From Aquabacterium sp. (lineage in GTDB: Bacteria > Pseudomonadota > Gammaproteobacteria > Burkholderiales > Burkholderiaceae_C): a stretch of 17,273 nucleotides of DNA. Shown piece by piece: positions 6,777 to 14,800 of the stretch (positions are counted from its first letter, which is position 1; each line of letters begins with the position of its first letter). The DNA is taken from assembly GCA_030654555.1 (NCBI GenBank), contig JAURXG010000385.1, positions 1-17,273 of the forward strand, in the 5' to 3' direction. The notes beneath the pieces were generated by a model, which ran no database searches, was not told the DNA's origin, and saw only the letters and a program-made list of their open reading frames with translations. A program made the translations under genes and the position numbers.

Positions 6777-8936
6777 TCAGACATCGAAGTGGCGCAGGAA
6801 CAGCCGCCGCAGCGCCGGCCAGAGCTGGCTGGCCAGCGGCGCCGGCTCGTGCGTGAAGCGCAGGTGCACCCGCTCGCCGTAACGCAGCACCTGGCCGGCC
6901 AGCGTTTCGACCTCGACATCGAGCTGGAACACCCGATCGAGCGTGCGCAGGCCCTTGGGATCACGCGGGTCGGTGGCGATGGGGCCGCCGCCCGTGGGCG
7001 TCAGCGCCTGGCTGGGTACCTCGTCGCGCCCGGCCGGCACCTGCCGCACCACACGACCGGGCCAGGCCTGGCCCAGCTCGCTGGCCCGCCGTACCTCGAC
7101 CCGCAGCGTGGACGAAGTGACCTCGTCGACCGCACCCTGGTCGAGCACCGCCCGCACCACCGGCGGTGTGTCGCCCAGTACGTAGCCGACCACGGCCCCC
7201 TGCGGCAGGTGGCGGCCCGGCAGGTCGCTGGCCTGCGGCGCGACGAAGCGCCCGCGGGTGGCGGCGGTGATCAGCAGGCCCTGCGCGCGCTGCTGCGCGC
7301 GTGCCAGCGTGGCCTGGGCATGCTGCCACTGCTCGCGCACGATCTCGGCGCGGGCGCGGTCGGCGACGAACTCGACCGCGTAGCTGGCCTCGAGCTCGTC
7401 GACGCGCGCCTGCAGCAACCGCAGCTCGGCGTCGAGGGCCGGATCGACGCTGCGCGCCAGCACCGCGCCGGGCTCGACCAGGCTGTCGGGCGGCGTTTCG
7501 AAGCGGCGGAAGAAGCCCGGCGCCCCCGCCCGCACGATGGCCTGCTCGGGCAGCCAGACCACGCCCTGGGCCACCGTGCGGTTGGGCAGCGGCAGCACCG
7601 CCACCGCCACGAACAGCAGGGCCACGCTGGCGGCCACGGTGGCGATCACGCGGCCGCGCCGCTCGCGCACCTCGGGCAGCGCGCTCAGCGCCTTGAAGGC
7701 CTTGAACAGCGGCGCGGCGGTCATCATCACCAGCGCCCACAGCGCCAGCACCACGCCGATGAAGAAGAAGCGCGAGCCGATGAACAGCGCGATCGCCAGC
7801 GACACGAACACCCGGTAGATCGCCGAGGCCAGGCCGTAGCTCGCGAACCAGACACGCTCGGAGCGGGTGTGTGCCGGCGATTCGACGTCGCGCAGCCGCA
7901 GCAGGTGGCGCTGCAGCAGGTAGCCCCAGTAACGCGCCGACTGCGCGGCCAGGTTGGGCAGTTCGATCAGGTCGGCCAGGATGTAGTAGGCGTCGTAGCG
8001 CAGCAGCGGGTTGCCGTTGAACACCAGCGTGGAGATGCCGGCGATGAAGATGACGTTGAAGCACACGGCGCGCACCAGGCCGGGCTCGACCAGCAGCCAG
8101 GCGTAGAAGGCCAGCGCGGCGATGAGCAGCTCGACGAGCATGCCCGCCGCGCCGATGGTGGCGCGCTGCCAGCGTGAGCGCAGCACGTTGGCCGCCGACG
8201 CGTCGACATAGGGCACCGGCATCAGCACCAGCAGCATCACGCCCATGTCGTGCACCTCGCCGCCGGCCGCGCGCGTGGCGGTGGCGTGGCCCAACTCGTG
8301 GGCCAGCTTGATCAACGGGAAGACCAGCGCCATCAGCAGCAGGTTGTCGGCCTGCAGCACGCGGTCGGACAGGTTGCCGGTCAGCTCGCCCCACTGCGCG
8401 GGCAGCATCAGCAGCGCCGGCAGCACCACCGCCAGCCACAGCAGGCCGGCACCGCGGCTCCACAGCGCGCGGCAGGCCGGCGCATGCCGGTCGAGAAAGC
8501 GGCCCGGGTCCCACAGCGGGATGCGGATCGCCATCGGGTTGACCCAGGAGCGGCGGCGCTTGGCGCGGGCCTCGCCCTGGCCGCGGTCGAACAGCTCCAG
8601 CGCGTCGGGCGGCACGTCGGTGGCCAGCAGGTCGGCGCCGTGCAACTGGCCCAGCAGCTGGATCAGCTCGTCCTGGGTCGGCGCCTCGTCACCCAGCTTG
8701 GCGCTGGCGATGGCCCAGAGATCACGCACGCTGCGCTGCCCGTCCATCGCCGCCAGCACCAGCCGCGCCGCCGGCGTGAAGCGGTGCACCCGGCCCGACG
8801 CCGGGTCTTGCAGCAGGTACCAGACCCGGTCGCGGTAGCGGTGGCGGTGCAGCCGGGCGCGCGCCACCAGGCGCGGCCGCAGCTCGGCCACGCGGTACCA
8901 GAGGCTGCTTTCCAGCGGGGCGTCGAGCAGGGCCAT
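6777..8936 (-). CDS. PqqD-like / M50 site-2-type metalloprotease / HlyD fusion membrane protein
   Basis: The 719-residue protein reads as three modules. Residues about 30-108 resemble a PqqD-like winged-helix domain (VWYLLQDPASGRVHRFTPAA, later RSVRDLW and a short helical end). Residues about 155-450 are a multi-pass membrane protease with the zinc motif HELGH (213-217) and the second metal-ligand motif NGNPLLRYDAYYILADLIE (307-325, D315 the expected ligand; the usual DG is DA here). From about 455 the protein continues as an HlyD-like adaptor with a barrel-sandwich half, a helical hairpin (about 500-555) and a second half including PGRHLPQGAVVGYVL. Such fusions are annotated as putative peptide zinc metalloproteases. 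It lies 15 bases downstream of the GAF-HlyD gene. A likely role is recognition and cleavage or handling of an exported polypeptide at the inner membrane. No strong Shine-Dalgarno is seen, so it is probably translationally coupled. Confidence 0.9.
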   Translation of the reverse strand: MALLDAPLESSLWYRVAELRPRLVARARLHRHRYRDRVWYLLQDPASGRVHRFTPAARLVLAAMDGQRSVRDLWAIASAKLGDEAPTQDELIQLLGQLHGADLLATDVPPDALELFDRGQGEARAKRRRSWVNPMAIRIPLWDPGRFLDRHAPACRALWSRGAGLLWLAVVLPALLMLPAQWGELTGNLSDRVLQADNLLLMALVFPLIKLAHELGHATATRAAGGEVHDMGVMLLVLMPVPYVDASAANVLRSRWQRATIGAAGMLVELLIAALAFYAWLLVEPGLVRAVCFNVIFIAGISTLVFNGNPLLRYDAYYILADLIELPNLAAQSARYWGYLLQRHLLRLRDVESPAHTRSERVWFASYGLASAIYRVFVSLAIALFIGSRFFFIGVVLALWALVMMTAAPLFKAFKALSALPEVRERRGRVIATVAASVALLFVAVAVLPLPNRTVAQGVVWLPEQAIVRAGAPGFFRRFETPPDSLVEPGAVLARSVDPALDAELRLLQARVDELEASYAVEFVADRARAEIVREQWQHAQATLARAQQRAQGLLITAATRGRFVAPQASDLPGRHLPQGAVVGYVLGDTPPVVRAVLDQGAVDEVTSSTLRVEVRRASELGQAWPGRVVRQVPAGRDEVPSQALTPTGGGPIATDPRDPKGLRTLDRVFQLDVEVETLAGQVLRYGERVHLRFTHEPAPLASQLWPALRRLFLRHFDV

Positions 8937-8951
8937 GGCCGCGGCGCGCCC

Positions 8952-10823
8952 TCAGGGCGACCAGTTCCACAGCGTCAGGCGCAGCCAGTCGACCCCGCCG
9001 TGTGTCCAGATCCACAGCAGGCTGCGCTGGCCCACCACCACCTTGGCGATGCCCTGCATGCCGGGACGCAGCGCGGCCACCGCGGCGCCGTCGATCGTCG
9101 CCTCGACCGCAAAAACGTTCTGGCCGTCCTGCTGGGTGGACACCGGCGTGATGCGCTTGACGGCGATCGGCAGCTGGCGGTCGGGCAGGCCCGAGAGCAC
9201 CAGCTCGCCGCGCTGGCCCAGCGCCAGGCCGGCGATGTCGCGGTCGGCCACCTGCATCATCACCCGGAAACCCTGCAGCGGCGCCACCTCGAACAGCGTC
9301 TGCCCGGTCTGCAGCGGCGAGCCGATCTGCTGGCTCAGGTCGCCCGAGACCACCACGCCGTCGAACGGGGCGACCAGCGTGGTGCGGGTCAGGCGCTCCT
9401 CGGCCAATGCCAGTTGCGCCTCGGCCTGGTTGACCTGCGCGGCCAGCACGCCCATCGCGGCGCGGTCGGCCTGCGACTGCGCCACCTGCCAGCGGCGCTG
9501 CAGCTGCTCACGCTCGGCCGACCAGCGCGAGCGTTCGAGCCGCAGGTCGCGGTCGTCCAGGCGCGCCAGCGGCTGGCCCTTGCGCACGGTGTCGCCAGCG
9601 CGCACCAGGCCTTCGGCGACGAAGCCGTCGAACGGCGCCACCGCGGCGATCTGGGTCGAGCCCTCGACCACCGTGCGCGCCGAGATGCGGTGGTCGGTCT
9701 GCCACAGCCCGATGAAGGCCAGCGCCGCCAGCGCCAACACCGCAGCCAGCTTGAGCCCCGGATGCTGCGGGCCGGTCAGCTCGCGCATCGCCCCGTTGGC
9801 TGATTCACGCAGGCGCGCCAGCGCGCCCCGTTGATGGGCCCGCTGCAGGCCCCAGTACGGCCCCAGCAGCACGCCCAGTGCAGCGGCCTGCCGGGCTTCG
9901 GGTTCATCGAAGGCGGGCCCGGTGATGCGCTCCAGCGTCAGCACGCCGATGGTCTGGCCCTGCTCGCGCACCGGCACCGACAGCATCGCCACAACACCCA
10001 GCTGGCGCGCGCTGTCGGCATGGGCCAGCGCGCCCAGCGGCTCGTCGGCCGGCACCGGCACCTGCACGGGCACGCCCAGATCGAGCACCTCGTCCATCGC
10101 CTCGCCGATCCAGCGCACCAGGTCGGAGCGCTGGTCGAAGGTGGCGGTGTTCGACATCACCAGTGGCGTGACCTGCCCCGCGGCCTCGAAGCCCACCGAG
10201 ACCCGGTCGCAGCGCAGGCGCTGCGCCAGCTCGTTGGCCACCGCCAGCGCCGACGGCTGCAGCTGGTCGTGCTGCATCGCCGTGGCCATGGCCTCGTTGA
10301 ACAGCGCGATGCGCGCCAGTTCGGCCTCGCGCGCGGCCAGGGCCTGCTGGCGGAAGTGGTCGGTCAGCCAGGCGGCCGCCCAGTGGATGTCGCGCAGCGC
10401 GGTCTGCAGTTCGGCCAGCGGCCCCGGGCCGAGGTCGAAGACCACCGCGCCGCACAGTTCGCCGGCCACCTCGATCGGGTAGCCGACATGGGCCAGGCCG
10501 TCGACGCCGGGCGGGCTCTCGCCGCCCGGTGCGGCGACCACGCCTTCGCGCGCCTGCAGCGCACGTTGCGCCACCGGCGAGAGGTATTGCAGGTCGCGCC
10601 GCGCATCGGGCCAGACCGCGGCCACGCTGAAGGCGCCATCGACGCTTTCGCGGGTCAGCAGCAGCGCGGCGCGCGAGCGCTGGATGCGGGTGGCCAGCAG
10701 CGCCAGCCAGGCGGCGTACAGCTCGGCGGCGTCACCCGGCGCGGTGAAGCGCGCCCAGGCCGCCGACTCGCTGCGCGCGCGCTGCTCGTCGGCGATCGAA
10801 TAGACCGGTGCGGTGTTCTGCAT
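8952..10823 (-). CDS. GAF-domain / transmembrane / HlyD adaptor fusion
   Basis: The 623-residue product has two GAF-like domains (about 30-160 and 185-325; the second is clearer, with CDRVSVGF, VVAMLSVPV and QTIGVLTLERI). A single membrane segment follows (about 356-374, LKLAAVLALAALAFIGLW), then an HlyD-type adaptor: AAVAPFDGFVAEGLVRAGD (393-411), a helical hairpin (about 425-480), LVAPFDGVVVSGDLSQQIGS (483-502) and a barrel domain to about 600. The expected topology is a cytoplasmic GAF sensor with a periplasmic adaptor. This would allow a cytoplasmic ligand or nucleotide to gate an export complex; no GAF ligand can be named. It is followed 15 bases later by the M50 fusion and preceded by a 65-base gap after the SapC-family gene. 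A Shine-Dalgarno is not obvious before the ATG. Confidence 0.88.
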   Translation of the reverse strand: MQNTAPVYSIADEQRARSESAAWARFTAPGDAAELYAAWLALLATRIQRSRAALLLTRESVDGAFSVAAVWPDARRDLQYLSPVAQRALQAREGVVAAPGGESPPGVDGLAHVGYPIEVAGELCGAVVFDLGPGPLAELQTALRDIHWAAAWLTDHFRQQALAAREAELARIALFNEAMATAMQHDQLQPSALAVANELAQRLRCDRVSVGFEAAGQVTPLVMSNTATFDQRSDLVRWIGEAMDEVLDLGVPVQVPVPADEPLGALAHADSARQLGVVAMLSVPVREQGQTIGVLTLERITGPAFDEPEARQAAALGVLLGPYWGLQRAHQRGALARLRESANGAMRELTGPQHPGLKLAAVLALAALAFIGLWQTDHRISARTVVEGSTQIAAVAPFDGFVAEGLVRAGDTVRKGQPLARLDDRDLRLERSRWSAEREQLQRRWQVAQSQADRAAMGVLAAQVNQAEAQLALAEERLTRTTLVAPFDGVVVSGDLSQQIGSPLQTGQTLFEVAPLQGFRVMMQVADRDIAGLALGQRGELVLSGLPDRQLPIAVKRITPVSTQQDGQNVFAVEATIDGAAVAALRPGMQGIAKVVVGQRSLLWIWTHGGVDWLRLTLWNWSP

Positions 10824-10888
10824 GGGGCGTGCCGCCGATCAGGTGGGTGCACCGTGCCGCGGCCCGCGCCGCCGGCCCCGGACCGGCA

Positions 10889-11665
10889 TCACTGCGCGGT
10901 GTCTGCCGTGGCCGCCGCCGCAGCCGGCGCTTCGTCGTCGGCGAGGCTGCCCAGCAGCCGGTCCTTGACCTCGACGAAGTTGCGCATCGAGTGCAGCTGC
11001 AGGTAGAGCAGTTCCAGCTCGTCGGTGCGCGCCAGGCTGGCCAGCGCGTCGCCGCTGAGCGCGCGCAGCTTCTCGCGGCTGACGCCATGGAAGCCGTTGA
11101 GCGAGAGCTTCTCGCCCGAGGGCGTGGTCACCTGTGCCTGCATCGGCTCGAGCAGGCCCAGTTCGTGCACCTTGCGGCCGAACTGGCGGGTGCGCTCGAA
11201 CTGCGACTGGTACTCCTGCAGGAACTTCAGCACCCGCTCGACATAGGGCGTGGGCTTGGCGTCGTCGCCGAACAGGCGCTCGCCACGGCCCTCGCGATTG
11301 ACGCCGGGGTGCTTCTCGTCGATGCACAGCGTCAGCGTCTTGCCGTCGCCACTGCGCGAGAACACGAAGGGGTAGCGGCGGATGAAGGCCGGCACGTACT
11401 TGGCCCGCCATTGACCGTCGGGGGCGAGGTAGAGGTTCTGGTCGCCGCGCACGCCCAGCACCACGGCGGGCGTCACCTCGTCGCCGGCCACCGTGAAGAC
11501 GATGGCGTATTCGACCGCCGCGCGCAGGAATTCCACCGCCATCAGCGGCACGGCGTTGACGCCGGCCGAGAACGCGTAGTCGCCGCTGGGCTCCAGGCTG
11601 AGGTCGGCATGGCGCGCGGCCGACACGGGCACGGCGGTTTCATAGATCAGCAGTTGCTTGCTCAT
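10889..11665 (-). CDS. SapC family protein
   Basis: The 258-residue soluble product matches the SapC family: an N-terminal VNAVPLMAVEF segment (36-46), the hallmark YVPAFIRRYPFVF (90-102), a CIDEKHPG segment and a C-terminal region with LEPMQAQVTTPSGEKLSLNGFHGV and VSREKLRAL. SapC was named from S-layer protein loci (Campylobacter fetus), where it neighbours a type I secretion system. Its biochemical role is not established. Here it heads the five-gene export-like cluster directly after the giant repeat protein. A GAGAG sequence lies about five bases before the ATG. The Ala-rich tail (about 245-258) is low complexity. It could act as a cytoplasmic chaperone or targeting factor for the giant protein, but this is inferred from context. 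Confidence 0.9.
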   Translation of the reverse strand: MSKQLLIYETAVPVSAARHADLSLEPSGDYAFSAGVNAVPLMAVEFLRAAVEYAIVFTVAGDEVTPAVVLGVRGDQNLYLAPDGQWRAKYVPAFIRRYPFVFSRSGDGKTLTLCIDEKHPGVNREGRGERLFGDDAKPTPYVERVLKFLQEYQSQFERTRQFGRKVHELGLLEPMQAQVTTPSGEKLSLNGFHGVSREKLRALSGDALASLARTDELELLYLQLHSMRNFVEVKDRLLGSLADDEAPAAAAATADTAQ

Positions 11666-11857
11666 GGGCTCTCTCGGGTGGGGTCAAGGGGCGGATGGCG
11701 GTCACGCCACTCGGCAGCAGGTGGCAGGGTAGCGGACTGGCGCCCTGCCTGCCTTGGAGAAAACCTGGGCCCCGCATCGGGGGGATGATGAACCGCGGCC
11801 GAAGCCGCGCCCACGGCGACCGCCAGGGCGGCGCCGCGGGCGCGTCTCGGCGCCGTT
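11666..11857 (-). other. 192-base gap between the giant gene and the SapC-family gene
   Basis: No credible gene is seen here. It holds the UUCG-loop hairpin described separately and a weak ribosome binding site for the SapC-family gene. A TTGACC close to the SapC start (about 11679-11684) has no suitably spaced -10 before the gene, so I cannot assign a promoter. It is the longest gap in the leftward cluster and therefore the best place for a promoter or processing site separating the exoprotein from the export genes. Confidence 0.5.
11794..11809 (-). terminator. UUCG-tetraloop hairpin downstream of the giant gene
   Basis: Read on the minus strand, CGCGGC-TTCG-GCCGCG forms a perfect six-pair stem closed by a C(UUCG)G loop, an exceptionally stable RNA tetraloop. 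It starts about 48 bases after the stop codon at 11858. It is not followed by a T-run (the next bases read GTTCATCATCCC). It may terminate or attenuate transcription, or protect the 3' end of the long upstream mRNA, so that export genes are made at lower level than their presumed substrate. Confidence 0.5.
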
Positions 11858-14800
11858 TCAATCACCCACCACACCGGGCTTGGCCGACACCCGCGGCGCC
11901 ACGTCCAGGTGCAGGCGCAGCGACGCGTTGGGGTCCAGGCGTTGTGGCGTCGCCCCGAGGTGGCTGACGAAGCGGTCCTGCCAGTTCAGGGGCTTGGCGC
12001 GGGCCACCGTGACCGGCGCTGCGATCTCGCGCAGCGACGAGGCCGACCAGTCGATGCTGAACACCGGTGCAGCGGCCGGCGCCGTCGCTGCGCTCGGCGT
12101 CGTCAGCGCGGCGAGGTCGACGCCGCCGCTGGCAGCCTCGCCGGCCGCCGTGCTGCGGTGGCCGGCTTGCAGGCTCTGGCCCATGACACCGTCGTCACCA
12201 TGGCCCAGGCCCAGCACATGACCCAGTTCGTGGGTCAGCACGCTGAGCAGGTCCATGCGGCCGGCGGCCGGGCCGGCCGTGGCGACCAGGCCCTGCGCGC
12301 CCAGCGCAAATTCGCGGTCGTCCTGCGGCATGCGGTCGACAAACCAGCCCCAGCCGGCGGCGTCGCGGTCGAGCGTGATCAGCCCGCCCTCGGCCTGGCC
12401 CAGCGTCAAACCTGGCAGGTCGGCGATGCGCACCTGCACGGCATCGAGCTGAGCCAGCAGCGCGGCGCCCACACCCGCGTCGACCCACTCGTGCCGCGCC
12501 TGCGCCACCACCGCGGCCAGCTGGGCGGCTTGCAGCGTCGGTACCGCGCCGACCGTCTCGACCGGCGCCGCGGCCGCCTGCAGCAACGCAGCGGTCTTGT
12601 TCTCGGGATGGGCCTGCTGGTTGCCGTTGTGCAGGTTGCCGGCGACGAACAGCACCAGCCGGCCCTGCGGATCGCGGATCTCGAACTGGGCGAAGTCGGT
12701 GTTGCCGGGCTCGCCGTTGTCGGTGAGCGTGAAGCGGATCGTGTAGCCCGCCTTGTTGTTGAAGCGGCCGACACCCTCGCCGATCAGCGTGTCGAACGGC
12801 GCCGGACGCGGCAGCGGGTCGAGCCGCGGATCGTCGTAGCAGGCCATCGCGGTGACGGCCTCGAGGTGGAAGCTGTTCTTGTCGAAGTTGACCTCGAGGT
12901 TGTTCGGCCCGATGTCGACATCGCAATGCAGCTCGAAGCCGTGCGTCACGCGCATGCCGTCGTCGGTGAAGATGATGCCGCCACCGGTCATGCGTCCCAT
13001 GGTGTGCGCCGGCAGCGCCACCACGAAGTGGGCCACGTCGTCGTCGTGCACGGTGGTGCCCGTGATCACGTCCTTGCCACTCACCTGCGCCACGTTGACG
13101 TAGGCCCCCGACACCGGCGCGATCGTGTAGACCCCGGCCGAGGTGTAGAGCCAGGTCTCGCCCGGATCGAGCAGGCCGTCCTTGTCGGTGTCGCCGGCGA
13201 TGTTCGCGCCGCGTTGCACCGGCACCGGCCGGAAGTCGTCGCCCGGCCGGTCGGTGGCCGCATCGTCGGTGAGCACGATGTCCTTCAGCGCATGGGTGCC
13301 GAGGTTGGTGACCAGGAAGCTGTAGGCCGGCACCGCGCCCTGGATCAGCACCACCGGATCGAGCGCGTCGTTGGCGTCCTCCTGCACCGTCGGGTGCTCG
13401 GGATCGAGGGCGTTGATGGCCTTGACGATGCGGATGCCGGTGGTCGCCGTGACGGTGGTGCCGAAGTAGTGCGCCGGGTCATCGTCGGTGTGGCGCACGC
13501 CGCCGCCATCGGCCGTCACGGTGACGGTGTTGGCATGCTGGCCGGCCAGCGCCGCGGTGGGCGCGCCGGTCACACCGGCCGAGGTGAACAGCCACACCTC
13601 CTCGGGATCGAGGCGGCCGTCGGGGTTGGTGTCACCACTGACATACACCGGCGAGAAGCCGTCGGAGTCGACCAGGTCGACGATGTCGAGCGCAATGCCC
13701 GACTGGTTGAAGACCTGGTAGGTCCAGACCGTGGGCGTGCCCACGGCCAGCACCGGGCCGGTGGCCACGTCGGCATCCTCGTAGCGCGTGGGCGCGCTGG
13801 GATGCTCGGCGTTGATCGCCTTCTCCACCCGCACCGCGCCGGCCTGGCCGAAGTAACTGGCGGTGTCGACATCGGTCGCGGTGCGCCCGGTGCGCCCGTC
13901 GGTGCCCGTGGCCGTGGCGGTGTTGGTGTGCAGGCCCGCCTCGGCGGTGGCGCCGCCGGCGCTGGTGCCCACCGAGGTGAAGCGCCAGACTTCGCCGACA
14001 TCGAGCAGCTTGTCGTGATCGAGGTCGCCGATGTTGAAGCCGGCGCTGAGCACCGGGGCCGGGCTGAAGTCGTCGCTGGTCGTGCCCGGCGTGCCGGCGT
14101 CGTCGGTCAACGCGTTCACCGTCACCGCACCGTTGCCGGTGTTCGACAGCAGGTAGGTGAAGGTGACCGCCGTGCCCAGGTTCAGCATCACCGGGAACAG
14201 CGGCTGATCGGCGTCTTCGGCGGCGGTCGGGTGCAGCGGGTCGACGGCGTTGATCGCTTTTTCGAGGTCGATGCCCACCACCGCGCCGAACAGGTTGGCC
14301 GGGTCGTCGTCGCGCACCAGTCCCTGCGTGCGGACGTTGGTACCACTGGCCGTGGCGTAATTCGTGTACGCCCCCGCACCGACGCTGCGGCTGGCGCTGT
14401 AGAGCCAGGTTTCGGTGCGATCGAGCAGGCCGTTCTTGTTGCCGTCGCCGGTGTTGTAGACCTGGCCGCCGGCGGTGATGGTGACCGGCGCGGGCACGAA
14501 GTCGTCCCCCGTGACACCGATCGTGCCGTTGTCGTCGACCAGCGTCACGGTGGCCAGCGCATCGGTGCCGGTGTTGCGCACCGCATAGCTGAAGACCACC
14601 GTCGAACCGGCGGCCAGCACCACCGGCGTGGCCGGGCTGTTGGCATCCTCGGCCACGGTGGGGGCCAGCGGCTTGGTGGCGTTGACCGCCTTGACCACCT
14701 GCAGGCCCGCCTGGCTGCCGTAATGGTAGGCGGGGTCGCTGGCGCTGGCCGTGGCCACGCTGGCCGGGTCACGCACGGTGACCACGCCGTTGTTGACGTA

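Noticed and set aside
4764..8177. Very long plus-strand open frame opposite the SecA-like and M50 genes
   Set aside because: The minus-strand products carry unmistakable SecA and M50 motifs across the same bases. The plus-strand translation is His/Arg/Gln/Ala-rich low complexity, as expected for an antisense frame in GC-rich DNA.
8250..9834. Plus-strand open frames over the GAF-HlyD and M50 genes
   Set aside because: They are shadows of genes with clear GAF, HlyD and M50 motifs; the products are Gln/His/Arg or Ser/Arg-rich.
11679..11684. TTGACC (minus strand) as a -35 box for the SapC-family gene
   Set aside because: It lies only about 14-20 bases before the start codon, so a -10 element would fall inside the gene.
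11695..12221. Possible small plus-strand genes over the 192-base gap and the 3' end of the giant gene
   Set aside because: No ribosome binding site or recognisable domain; Arg/Pro/Ala-rich composition typical of spurious frames. They also overlap the protease domain coding region.
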